NCBI GenBank assembly: GCA_021780495.1
Contig: JAJXYO010000022.1
Coordinates: 1 to 38,605 of the forward strand
Reading direction: 5' to 3'
DNA: 38,605 nt
Source of the DNA: Deltaproteobacteria bacterium
GTDB lineage: Bacteria > Desulfobacterota > Desulfuromonadia > Geobacterales > Pseudopelobacteraceae
Part shown: piece after piece, positions 1 through 6,980 of the stretch
How the letters are laid out: the number at the start of each line of letters is the position of its first letter
How positions within the stretch are numbered: the stretch's first letter is position 1
Position numbers and translations under genes: made by a program
Notes under the pieces: generated by a model
What the model saw: the letters and a program-made list of their open reading frames with translations, nothing else
Told to the model about the DNA's origin: nothing
The model's database searches: none

Positions 1-124
1 CCTTGCCGTTCGGCTAACGGTTCCCACCATCAGGGTCCGTAGAGGACTTGCACCTCCAAGTCACGAATCAGCTACCATGGCTGATTCGATGGGGCTTGCG
101 CCCCACGCGCCCTGCCGGGCGCAC
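1..124 (-). mobile_element. Group IIC intron, 5' end (partial, runs off the left edge)
   Basis: Read on the minus strand, the sequence starts GTGCGCCCGGC at 124 and continues through a typical bacterial group II intron domain I: the run ACTTGGAGGTGCAAGTCC, then GATGGTGGGAACCGTTAGCC and GAACGGCAAGG. The GUGYG start is the conserved 5' splice boundary. The intron begins 9 nt after the stem of a rho-independent terminator, which is the known preferred target of class C introns. Domains II-VI and any reverse transcriptase lie outside the window to the left, so activity cannot be judged. Confidence 0.85.
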
Positions 125-130
125 AATTCA

Positions 131-158
131 AAAGCCCCGCGGTTTCCCGCGGGGCTTT
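131..158 (-). terminator. Rho-independent terminator, target site of the group II intron
   Basis: A perfect 9-bp GC stem (GCCCCGCGG / CCGCGGGGC) with a 4-nt loop is flanked by A and T runs on both sides, so it could work in both directions. On the minus strand it ends the operon that starts at 2044. The intron at 124 is inserted just beyond its T tract. Confidence 0.85.
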
Positions 159-245
159 CCTGTTCATGACATAAAACTGTGCCGAAAGGCGGTGACGTAT
201 TCCCCCATTTCGATCAAACGGATAACGGCGGGTACCCGCTCACAT

Positions 246-377
246 TCAGGACGCCTTGACTTCGCGGGCGACACGAATCGTTTCCTGTTCCAATCCGGCA
301 AAGACGCCCAGGGCCAGATTGATGGCCAGGCCGGCCGCGACAACGCTCCAGCCTTTATTTTTGACAGGTTCCGTCAT
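246..377 (-). pseudogene. Truncated OFA-type (oxalate/formate antiporter) transporter, N-terminal fragment
   Basis: The 43-residue frame starts at an ATG at 377 after a good ribosome site (GGAAAGGACATCGGGG). It reads MTEPVKNKGWSVVAAG followed by LAINLALGV, which resembles the first membrane helix of OFA-family MFS transporters, where the next residues are normally LYAWSV or similar. Here the match stops at GV and about 18 unrelated residues lead to a stop. Full-length members have about 400 residues and 12 helices. It lies 22 bp after the 349-aa membrane gene, with the operon terminator about 90 bp further on. I read it as a deletion remnant. It could instead be a real single-helix small protein. 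Confidence 0.5.
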
Positions 378-399
378 GTCCCCGATGTCCTTTCCGGCG

Positions 400-1449
400 T
401 TACATCTTTTGAGTAACCGCTTTTTTTGACGGTCCATTCATGCGAATGGCTGTGGCAAACTCCATCCAGAACACCAGATAGATCGAGACCATCAGAGACA
501 GTCCGATGTTCTGATTATCCGCCCCCAGCGCCTTGGCCAGGATCGGCGAAGCAAAACCGGCCCCAAGGTTACCCGTCACCCGCTCCAGCACATAGAACAC
601 CGGCAGGGTCAACAGCGTGCCGATCACCATGATGGCAATACCGGTTGGCCGCTTGACCCAGTATTTTGGCGAAAAGCCGTACATGCGCATAAAGATGACC
701 ACCCAGATGATCCAGACCGAGTAATCCACGGCGGCATCGGGCAGAGCCAGTTTGTTTTGGACCAGCGCGACCTCCAGAACCGTGACGACGCCCAACAGGA
801 TAAACATCCAGTTGAACTTCTCATTGGCCTGGGTCTGCCACTTACGGCTATCCGGAGCCTGCGCCTCACTGGACGAGTGATTGTGGGTCCCAAGCGCCGA
901 GAACAGGATGGCAAACCAGATGCCGGCATTATGGAACAGCAGCGAAGCGTGATTACCCGCCACATTGGCGATACGTGACATCGGATCGCGGGCGAAATCA
1001 CCGGCAATCCGCATCAGAAAGAGATTAACAACCACCGAGCAGCAGATAATGACCGCAATGGTGAAGATCTTGCGCGGCAGCAGATAGGGATCGACCTTGT
1101 CGGGAAATCCGAGGATGAAGGCAAACCAGATCAGGTACATGATCAGCGGGATGCCGAAGCAGATGCCGTAGACCGACTTACCGGCAAAGTCGCCACTCTG
1201 GGCATAGATGACATATTTTTCCTTGGCGTTCGGATCGGTATTGACCGCCTTGACCACATCCTTGGGCACCTTTTTGACGTGCGGCAACAGGCCCATCGCA
1301 TACCAGCCGTGATCACCCTGGGTATGATCGATAACCCAGTACTGATCTCCCATCATGTCGTCCAGACCACCAAAAAGCTGCATATTGAAGGCGGCACAGA
1401 CCACACAGACCACCAGCAGCAGGATTGCGTTAGATATCTTCATCGGCAT
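400..1449 (-). CDS. Unrecognised polytopic membrane protein (349 aa)
   Basis: I do not recognise this family. The protein has a hydrophobic N-terminal segment (about residues 8-27) followed by a hydrophilic, externally placed looking stretch of about 70 residues (rich in D, H, K and Y). Then come about six or seven membrane segments (around 98-120, 128-150, 170-187, 213-232, 243-260, 270-290 and 322-342). Histidines occur near helix 4 (NHASLLFHNAG, then GTHNHSS) and could bind a metal or heme, but no known motif is complete. The start at 1449 follows a GGGGGG ribosome site. It is preceded by three small genes in the same direction (1462-2044), so it is probably the main subunit of a small membrane complex. 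Confidence 0.8.
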   Translation of the reverse strand: MPMKISNAILLLVVCVVCAAFNMQLFGGLDDMMGDQYWVIDHTQGDHGWYAMGLLPHVKKVPKDVVKAVNTDPNAKEKYVIYAQSGDFAGKSVYGICFGIPLIMYLIWFAFILGFPDKVDPYLLPRKIFTIAVIICCSVVVNLFLMRIAGDFARDPMSRIANVAGNHASLLFHNAGIWFAILFSALGTHNHSSSEAQAPDSRKWQTQANEKFNWMFILLGVVTVLEVALVQNKLALPDAAVDYSVWIIWVVIFMRMYGFSPKYWVKRPTGIAIMVIGTLLTLPVFYVLERVTGNLGAGFASPILAKALGADNQNIGLSLMVSIYLVFWMEFATAIRMNGPSKKAVTQKM

Positions 1450-1461
1450 TGGTTTTCCCCC

Positions 1462-1713
1462 CTATTCTTTATGTGTGGTCCAGAACATGGATACAGCGTT
1501 GGCAGCAAACAGGCCATACAGCCACATGGTATTCCAGGCCGGTCCCGACCAGTGGCTGCCGTGACCGCCACCAACAACCCCGGAGGCGATTATGAATCCA
1601 ATGATCGATGTGAAGGCCACCATGGCAACCGCTCTCAGAATTGCGCTGTTACGCCAGGTATGACGTTCCAGATCCTCGATCCTCTGCAACAACTCAAGCT
1701 CTCTTTCGCTCAT
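1462..1713 (-). CDS. Small membrane protein with N-terminal coiled-coil-like helix (83 aa)
   Basis: Residues 1-22 are charged and heptad-like (ERELELLQRIEDLERH). They are followed by two hydrophobic segments (about 28-48 and 60-78) separated by a Gly/His loop (GGGHGSHWSG). The ATG at 1713 follows a GGAGAGGAAAG ribosome site and overlaps the end of the preceding 40-aa gene by 20 bp in a different frame, which suggests translational coupling. The frame stops 12 bp before the 349-aa membrane gene. Family not recognised; its size and position fit an accessory subunit of that protein. Confidence 0.8.
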   Translation of the reverse strand: MSERELELLQRIEDLERHTWRNSAILRAVAMVAFTSIIGFIIASGVVGGGHGSHWSGPAWNTMWLYGLFAANAVSMFWTTHKE

Positions 1714-1816
1714 CTTTCCTCTCCTTTGCACAGGTAATAACGATAAACAGCAGGGCAACCGCAAGAGCCAGGCTTGCGTGAAAACCGTTGAAGTTGACTG
1801 CCAGATTATAAAACAT
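1694..1816 (-). CDS. Very small single-span membrane protein (40 aa)
   Basis: The frame starts at an ATG at 1816 with an excellent ribosome site (GGGAGGAAGCT just upstream) and ends at a TGA inside the next gene. The product begins MFYNLAVNFNGFHASLALAV, continues into a hydrophobic helix ending LLFIVIT, then a Lys/Arg-rich tail (KERKDERKRA) that predicts a cytoplasmic C-terminus. Its length and layout resemble the tiny subunits found in many membrane oxidases and transport complexes, but no family is recognised. Coupling to the 83-aa gene by a 20-bp overlap supports it being translated. Confidence 0.7.
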   Translation of the reverse strand: MFYNLAVNFNGFHASLALAVALLFIVITCAKERKDERKRA

Positions 1817-1852
1817 AGCTTCCTCCCGTTAATCAGATAAGGTATAAAACCT

Positions 1853-2044
1853 TCAACACTTGACCAGGGTATCCAGCTCACGCGGGAACCTGTCGGCCAA
1901 CTCAAGGTACTTGACACACTCGGCATGACGGCCGCTGCAATAGCGGATGATCATATTTACATCGTGAGTCGAAATGTAGCCGCACCCTACGTCGCAATAA
2001 TCATCGTTCTTGCCGTAAAATGGACAGATGTCTGCAATAGCCAT
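1853..2044 (-). CDS. Small cysteine-rich protein (63 aa), probable metal binding
   Basis: The product has cysteines at positions 7, 17, 21, 36, 43 and 63, arranged CPFY..YCDVGCGY..YCSG....CVKYLELADRFP. This resembles a group of short soluble proteins with a C-x(n)-C-x3-C...YC...C-x-Y pattern seen in anaerobic deltaproteobacterial genomes, function unknown. The ATG at 2044 follows AAGAGGGCGCTC. It is the first gene of the minus-strand operon ending at 246 and lies downstream of the palindromic repeats in the divergent region. A zinc or iron-sulfur role is an inference from the cysteine pattern. Confidence 0.75.
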   Translation of the reverse strand: MAIADICPFYGKNDDYCDVGCGYISTHDVNMIIRYCSGRHAECVKYLELADRFPRELDTLVKC

Positions 2045-2180
2045 GAGCGCCCTCTTGAATCTACGTTACAACTACAGATAGCAACGAATGCGCCAAGTCG
2101 GAATCTCCACCTGTTTCAGCTGTCATTCAAGCTAGTTACCAAGCTGACACCCACAGGCACCTGTCCACACCCTAATAATA

Positions 2181-2196
2181 TTTGCATTTATGCGAG
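2181..2196. promoter_or_regulatory. Third, degenerate copy of the TTTGCA-N4-TGCAAA palindrome
   Basis: The sequence is TTTGCA-TTTA-TGCGAG. The left half-site is identical to the two perfect copies at 2318 and 2351 and the right half keeps TGC. It lies 137 bp upstream of the minus-strand operon start, on that operon's side of the intergenic region. Confidence 0.4.
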
Positions 2197-2317
2197 AGCA
2201 CCCTACTGACGGCAGGTAACATTAAGATGATTATGTATACGAAAACCACCCCGAATTAAATTCAGCTTAAGCAGCAATTTTACAGTGTTGCACGTTTCAA
2301 ACAGAAGCGCAGATACA

Positions 2318-2366
2318 TTTGCAAAAATGCAAACAGCGTTTCAGGGGTGTTTTGCATTATTGCAAA
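2318..2366. promoter_or_regulatory. Tandem operator: two perfect TTTGCA-N4-TGCAAA palindromes
   Basis: Copy 1 (2318-2333) is TTTGCA-AAAA-TGCAAA; copy 2 (2351-2366) is TTTGCA-TTAT-TGCAAA. The centres are 33 bp apart, close to three helical turns, so a dimeric regulator could bind both on the same face. Two half-sites with a 4-bp spacer is the geometry of FNR/CRP-family sites, but the half-site is not the FNR one and the regulator is unknown. Copy 2 ends 13 bp before the methyltransferase start, so binding there should block that gene. The rest of 2045-2379 is AT-rich with no other clear element. Confidence 0.6.
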
Positions 2367-2379
2367 AAAGGGGATTGTC

Positions 2380-2952
2380 ATGAAGACCGACCGAATCAAA
2401 TGGAATCAACGCTATGATGCGGAGGGGATGTATCTGGGCCAGCGGCCATCCCCGTTCCTGTCCCGTGAGATAAAAAGAATCCTGCGGCTCGCCCCGGGGA
2501 AACGAGCGTTGGATATCGCCTGCGGAGAGGGGCGAAACAGCATTTTTCTGGCACAGCAGGGTTTTCTGGTAACAGCGCTGGACATTTCCGAAGTGGGTCT
2601 TGACAAGGCAGCCACATGGGCCGGGCAGGAAGGTCTTCAGATTGATTTTCAGCAGGCGGACCTGGAGGGATACCGGATCACGGAGCGCTTCGACCTGATC
2701 GTCAACTTCAACTTTCTGCTCAGGGATCTGATCCCCGAGGAGCTGCGGGCGCTGTCCCCGGGCGGGCTGTTGATCATCGACACCATCATGGAATCGCCGC
2801 ATCTGTCCGCAGCGCACAATCCGGCCTATCTGCTGCAAGCGGGCGAGTTACGGCGCATCTGTGAGGAGCTGGAGGGGGAAATCCTGTTCTATGAGGAACT
2901 ACCGGGGGATGAGACGCCAACGGCGCGGGTGCTGTTCAGGAAATCGGCCTGA
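2380..2952 (+). CDS. SAM-dependent methyltransferase, class I (190 aa)
   Basis: A short class I methyltransferase like the TehB/UbiE-type small enzymes. Motif I is present as ALDIACGEGRNSIFLA (about residues 43-58), with the acidic strand end ALDIS after it and a motif IV-like stretch FDLIVNFNFL (about 107). The YDAEGMYLGQRPSPFL start is typical of TehB-like proteins. The ATG at 2380 follows AAGGGGATT; an upstream GTG at 2347 would overlap the operator and lacks a ribosome site. Substrate unknown. It stands alone, divergent from the membrane operon, with which it shares the palindromic operators. Confidence 0.85.
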   Translation: MKTDRIKWNQRYDAEGMYLGQRPSPFLSREIKRILRLAPGKRALDIACGEGRNSIFLAQQGFLVTALDISEVGLDKAATWAGQEGLQIDFQQADLEGYRITERFDLIVNFNFLLRDLIPEELRALSPGGLLIIDTIMESPHLSAAHNPAYLLQAGELRRICEELEGEILFYEELPGDETPTARVLFRKSA

Positions 2953-3231
2953 GGCGCCTCTCTTCTTCAGAGGTATGTTTTCAGTTACGCCGCACCTTCC
3001 CGGTTGAAACGACCGGAACATATGGCTTTCACGACATGATTCCGGTTGGCTTTGCCGCTCCGAACGTTTGCTCATACAAATCGGGTTAATTCCACCTGAT
3101 GCTTCCACTGCAACTATTGTCTTATCAATTCAAAAGCTGTCACCAGAATAAATCCAACATATTTATCGATTGCCAAATATTAATAAAAAACAGTTAGTTG
3201 GAAGACTAAAAGTGAGAACATCGAAAAGCAC
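2953..3231. other. Intergenic region, no gene seen
   Basis: About 280 bp with a clear fall in GC towards the right, where the toxin-antitoxin module begins. The stop region has a weak GCCTC/GAGG inverted repeat (near 2956-2975) without a T run. No convincing promoter or RNA gene was found. Confidence 0.4.
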
Positions 3232-3438
3232 ATGAGAAAGTATTGCTGGATGACTTTTGGCGGTATTGCAGGCTTTATCTGGGCGGTAATATCCGGACAT
3301 TCGGGAGTCGGATTGATATTGGGTGCGCTGACCGGAACTGTTTTGGGCTATCTCATCGGCATCTCACCTCCAAGCAAGCTAAAGAAAAGTAAAAACGACT
3401 TGACCATGTTCACTAATATGTTAACATTCATATCATGA
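3232..3438 (+). CDS. Small membrane protein coupled to a toxin gene (68 aa)
   Basis: The product has two hydrophobic Gly-rich segments (about residues 7-22 and 25-44: GGIAGFIWAVI and GVGLILGALTGTVLGYLIG) and a polar tail. The glycine-zipper-like pattern suggests a small integral membrane protein. Its TGA overlaps the ATG of the toxin gene (ATGA at 3435), which implies cotranslation and makes it part of the TA module. The ribosome site at its own start is weak. The base composition is much lower in GC than the backbone. Function unknown. Confidence 0.6.
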   Translation: MRKYCWMTFGGIAGFIWAVISGHSGVGLILGALTGTVLGYLIGISPPSKLKKSKNDLTMFTNMLTFIS

Positions 3439-3794
3439 AACGAATCGACTTCTATAAAACTGCTACCGGCGGATCACCAGTCGAGGAGTTTTTTGACACC
3501 CTTTTGGACAACCAAGTTAATAAGGTTTTATGGGTACTCAAACTGGTAAAAGAGCTTGATCCAGTTCCTTCGCAGTACTTCGCAAAGCTTGTAAATACTG
3601 ACGATATTTGGGAAGTCAGGATTCAGATTGCTGGTAACATATTCCGGTTACTCGGTTTTATCGAAGGAGACCGTATTGTCATTCTTACCAATGGCTTTCA
3701 GAAAAAAACGCAGAAGACACCTAAACGTGAGATAGAACTGGCTGAAGCAAGAAAGCGGGAGCACCAAAGCAGGGAGGAAACAAAAAATGGATGA
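3435..3794 (+). CDS. HigB/Gp49-like toxin (RelE superfamily, phage-derived type)
   Basis: This 119-aa protein has the Gp49/HigB-like fold signature: a start of the [19 protein letters not shown] type, a central [17 protein letters not shown], then the core DIWEVRIQ...[29 protein letters not shown] with the C-terminal Lys/Arg residues typical of ribosome-dependent mRNA interferases. The next gene, overlapping by 8 bp, encodes an Xre-type antitoxin. Toxin-first order is the usual HigBA/TadA-AtaA order. It should cleave mRNA when the antitoxin is degraded. Confidence 0.88.
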   Translation: MKRIDFYKTATGGSPVEEFFDTLLDNQVNKVLWVLKLVKELDPVPSQYFAKLVNTDDIWEVRIQIAGNIFRLLGFIEGDRIVILTNGFQKKTQKTPKREIELAEARKREHQSREETKNG

Positions 3795-4062
3795 TCTCAA
3801 TCGTTACATTGAAAAACGTAAAAAAAAATCAATGGAATTTGACGAATCTTTTGACGCCGGTTATGAAGAATTCAAAATTGGCGCCATGCTCCGTCAGGCA
3901 CGGGAACAGGCAGGCATAACCCAAGAGGAGCTTGCAGAGCGCGTTCACACCAGAAAGTCTGCTATTTCCCGAATTGAAAATCATGCTGATGATATTCGGC
4001 TTTCGACGCTTCGTAAAATCGCTCAAGCATTGGGTAAGCACCTTGAGGTACGAGTGGCATAA
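3787..4062 (+). CDS. Xre-family antitoxin (HigA-like)
   Basis: This 91-aa protein has a Lys-rich N-terminus (YIEKRKKKS) and a helix-turn-helix of the Cro/CI type at about residues 32-86: [19 protein letters not shown] then [19 protein letters not shown] and [17 protein letters not shown]. It should neutralise the toxin encoded just upstream and repress the shared operon. The gene overlaps the toxin gene by 8 bp. Codon use is AT-rich like its partner and unlike the flanking high-GC genes, consistent with acquisition as a unit with 3232-3438. Confidence 0.9.
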   Translation: MDDLNRYIEKRKKKSMEFDESFDAGYEEFKIGAMLRQAREQAGITQEELAERVHTRKSAISRIENHADDIRLSTLRKIAQALGKHLEVRVA

Positions 4063-4133
4063 CAATCAACGCAATGAAGAAAAGAACACGAGGCTATTTT
4101 CGCTGCTAACTCCGAGAATAGTCTCGTTTCGTT

Positions 4134-4170
4134 TCCAACTATCGGCAAGACCTGCCTAAAAACAGCCGGT
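4134..4170 (+). repeat. Copy 1 of a recurrent insert-end hairpin element
   Basis: It starts TCCAAC and contains the hairpin GACCTGC-ctaaaaaca-GCCGGTC. It is the same length as, and about 28 of 37 positions identical to, the first 37 bases of the copy at 22595. It lies 3' of the HigBA-like module. Stem bases differ between copies but still pair, while the loop core CTAAAAAC is kept. See the copies at 16545 and 22595. Confidence 0.5.
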
Positions 4171-4207
4171 CAGCCTCAGCCTCAGCCCCGTTCAACCAAC
4201 AGAACCC

Positions 4208-6127
4208 CTATCCGGTATCCCCCCTGAACCCACCCGTGACAATCTGCTTTAGCTGGCGATACTCCTGATCCGTCAGCAACCGGTCACGGTACGCCGCTCC
4301 GGCATACACCTCGGCAAAGGCCCGGACCCCGGCATTGCCCGTGAGATCCGCGATCTCGAACAGCCCTACCCTGCCCCGCTCCGGACGCACGCCGCAATCC
4401 CGTTCGACCCTGCGGTAGAAGGCGCGCAACAGCCGTTCCTCCCGTGGAGGAAAGAACTGTTTGCGGCGTACCAGCAGCATTATGAGCCCCGCCACTCCGG
4501 CCAGCCACACGAGGTAACGCAGCAGCCCCTTCACCACCCTGCCCGGCTCAAGCCCCTGAACGTGCCTGCCGACCGTGCGGGCTATATCCACCTGACGTTC
4601 AAAGTCATAGGTTATAACCGCCCGGTTCCAGGTGTAGTTGAGCGTATCCAGCGCCATACGGATCTTGAGCAGCAGGCTTTTGCGGGTGGGCGCCCAGATG
4701 CTGCCGGCGTTCCGGGCGAAACTGCTCGGATCGACCCGCAGCCACCCCTGCCCGGCGAGATACACCTCGACCCAGACATGGGCCATATCTTCCGTGACCA
4801 GATAATATCCGCCTAGCTGGTTATATTCCCCTCCCAGGTAACCGCCCACCAAGCGTGCCGGCACCCCGGCAGCCCGCAGGATCAGGGCGAAAGAGGAGGC
4901 AAAAAATTCACAGTTACCCTGCTTACTCTCGAACAGAAACTGTTCAAGGGCATGGTCGCCGGTCGGCATACCGGTCAGGCTGTAGCGGAAGTTACCGTTG
5001 CGGAAGAATGTTTCCAGTCGTTCAAGCCGGCTGGCGTCGCTGTTGCCTTGACCGCGAATGCTGTCAGCCAGCTGTCTGATCCGTTCCGGCAGGTTACGGG
5101 GCAGCGTCACGTAAAACGGGCGGTTGATCCCGCCGGTAATGGAGAGCCTGCCCGTTGCAACCGACTCTGCGGTGTAGGCAATCCTTTTCCCGACAGTGCC
5201 CTGAAATTCATAGACGCTGTCCGGCTGGCGCTGCGAGCGCCGCAGGGTCAGGGAGGCGGGAACATCCAGGGCCGGCAGGGCACGGGAGCTGCCCGGCTCC
5301 GGATAGATGACCTGACTGATCCGCGGGCCGGAGAAGACATCGTGTTCGGGCGGTGGCACGCCGCGCAACCAGCGGCGGCCCTCGACCCGGTTAAAGACGG
5401 TGCCGCGCCAGTACAACTGCTGCTGCGTTTGAAGCGGCATCTCGGCGCGAAAGGCCAGTACCCGCGAAGTGCCGGCAACGGCACTGTTGCCCGGTTCGAC
5501 CTGATCACTGAAACCGGTTGTGCGTGTCGCGGGTGCAGCCAGGAAGTTCCAGAGCGGCAGCTGGGTGCGCGGCAGCAGCGGAAAGAAGAAGATCATCAAG
5601 GGCAACGAGGCCAACGGCAAGAGCACCCCGGCCGCCAGCACCCGGCGCAGGTCGGAGCGGGCCAGCCGCAGGCGCGGATCCAGGCCGTAAAACGTCAGCA
5701 ACACCAGCAAGACGGCCACCAGAAACAACATCAGGCCGAGATACGCCAGAAACAGGGGACTCAGGTCGAACAGGGAGGAAGACGCCAGACAGAAGAGGGA
5801 CAGGGCCGAGATCTGCAGGTAATGACGGACATTCTTGGGACCGGCACAGCGCACCGCCAACATGATGGCGAGTACACTGATCACCGGCTGGACCGGGTTC
5901 GACCTGCTGAACTGGACGGCATAGTAGAGAAAGACCGGTACAATGGCGGCGTTGAAGATCCAGTTTTTGAGTGGCCAGACACCCCGGCGGTCCTGCCAGA
6001 TGCCGGCAATCATCCCGGCGGCCAGGATCAGGCGCGGTGCTGTTTCGAGCCAGGGGAAGAGCGGTATCAGGCCGCACAGGGCGATAGCGTAGGCCAGCAC
6101 AACTATGAGTAAATTAATCGAGACCAT
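4208..6127 (-). CDS. tgpA: TgpA-type membrane transglutaminase-like protease (639 aa)
   Basis: The N-terminal part (about residues 1-195) has five or six membrane helices, matching the TgpA N-terminal domain (DUF3488). A periplasmic transglutaminase-like domain follows with an intact Cys-His-Asp triad: Cys in QGNCEFFASSFALILRAAG, His in TEDMAHVWVEV and Asp in WLRVDPSS. A C-terminal helix (YLVWLAGVAGLIMLLV) and a cytoplasmic tail of the DUF4129 type complete the usual layout. Length is normal for the family (about 620-680). It is the last gene of a moxR-DUF58-tgpA operon and overlaps the DUF58 gene by 14 bp. The family acts in envelope processes; the substrate is unknown. Confidence 0.9.
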   Translation of the reverse strand: MVSINLLIVVLAYAIALCGLIPLFPWLETAPRLILAAGMIAGIWQDRRGVWPLKNWIFNAAIVPVFLYYAVQFSRSNPVQPVISVLAIMLAVRCAGPKNVRHYLQISALSLFCLASSSLFDLSPLFLAYLGLMLFLVAVLLVLLTFYGLDPRLRLARSDLRRVLAAGVLLPLASLPLMIFFFPLLPRTQLPLWNFLAAPATRTTGFSDQVEPGNSAVAGTSRVLAFRAEMPLQTQQQLYWRGTVFNRVEGRRWLRGVPPPEHDVFSGPRISQVIYPEPGSSRALPALDVPASLTLRRSQRQPDSVYEFQGTVGKRIAYTAESVATGRLSITGGINRPFYVTLPRNLPERIRQLADSIRGQGNSDASRLERLETFFRNGNFRYSLTGMPTGDHALEQFLFESKQGNCEFFASSFALILRAAGVPARLVGGYLGGEYNQLGGYYLVTEDMAHVWVEVYLAGQGWLRVDPSSFARNAGSIWAPTRKSLLLKIRMALDTLNYTWNRAVITYDFERQVDIARTVGRHVQGLEPGRVVKGLLRYLVWLAGVAGLIMLLVRRKQFFPPREERLLRAFYRRVERDCGVRPERGRVGLFEIADLTGNAGVRAFAEVYAGAAYRDRLLTDQEYRQLKQIVTGGFRGDTG

Positions 6128-6980
6128 AGAGCGCCAATTCCTTCAACAGCCGGGTACGTTGCACCCGGCCCGATGCGGGCGGGATCGTCCGGCCGCCGCA
6201 CGTCAATCCGACCGGCCGCTGCTGCACCCAGCGCCGCACCAGCCAGGCCGCCTGTGAAATCCGCTCCTCCACAGAATTTCCGGCCAGTTTTTCAGGATCG
6301 ATCACCAGCGGCGAAACCGATTGGCGGCCGAATTCCTTGACCAGCAGGTCATCTCCACGCGCCGAGAGCTTCCAATGGATCACCCGCAGCGGCTCACGCC
6401 CCGAATAGTCGGAAATCCGTTCCAGCTCGCCGTCCTGGCCCAGTTCACGCCGTGCAACAGTGCCACTCAGGCGCGATTCCGGGCCGCTGCCAACCGCCAC
6501 ACCCGGCAAAAGGCGGGGATACACGATGAATTCGTCATCCAGGCTGAACGACCAGAAACGGGTAAAGAAATCAACCGGAAAGGATGAGCTGATCTTGACC
6601 GTACCAACCCTGGCGTGCCCGCGCCGGGCAAAGGTCATTTGAACGCTGGTTTCCGTAACAGAGGCGGGCGGTACCACCGGCAAGGTCGCGCCCTGGCCGT
6701 TCTCGCATTCGATGCGGATCAGAAAGGATGGCAGGTGCTGTTTATCGTTATGCAGGCGCAGACGGAAGGGGGTGGCGCTGCCGGCAAAGATTTCAACCGC
6801 CGCCAGCAGTTCGGGCCTGAGACCTTTCAGGTTGTACATCCCGGCCAACCCGGTAATGGACATGAAGGCCAGCAGACCGGAAACAATCAGGAACAGCAGA
6901 TTATTGCCGGTATTGACGGCACTGAAGCCCAGCAGAAGCGTGATGGCGATATAGAGCGCCCCGGCTTTGCTGATCTTCAG
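6114..6980 (-). CDS. DUF58 protein, apparent CTG start
   Basis: It carries the DUF58 signature RISDYSGREPLRVIHWKLSA followed by RGDDLLVKEFG (C-terminal third). The family normally starts with a double membrane segment. That segment is present here only if translation begins at a CTG at 6980, giving LKISKAGALYIAITLLLGF then VNTGNNLLFLIVSG. The frame has no ATG, GTG or TTG between its upstream stop and an ATG at 6863, and starting there would delete the first helices. The CTG sits in CTGA overlapping the moxR stop, exactly where an ATGA overlap would be expected. It works with MoxR and TgpA in an envelope-associated module. Confidence 0.8.
   Translation of the reverse strand: MKISKAGALYIAITLLLGFSAVNTGNNLLFLIVSGLLAFMSITGLAGMYNLKGLRPELLAAVEIFAGSATPFRLRLHNDKQHLPSFLIRIECENGQGATLPVVPPASVTETSVQMTFARRGHARVGTVKISSSFPVDFFTRFWSFSLDDEFIVYPRLLPGVAVGSGPESRLSGTVARRELGQDGELERISDYSGREPLRVIHWKLSARGDDLLVKEFGRQSVSPLVIDPEKLAGNSVEERISQAAWLVRRWVQQRPVGLTCGGRTIPPASGRVQRTRLLKELALYGLD

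Noticed and set aside
4952..6112. Long open frame (386 codons) on the plus strand opposite tgpA
   Set aside because: It is the high-GC shadow of tgpA: low-complexity Gln/Gly/Arg composition, no motif and no ribosome site, while the minus strand encodes a full catalytic domain.
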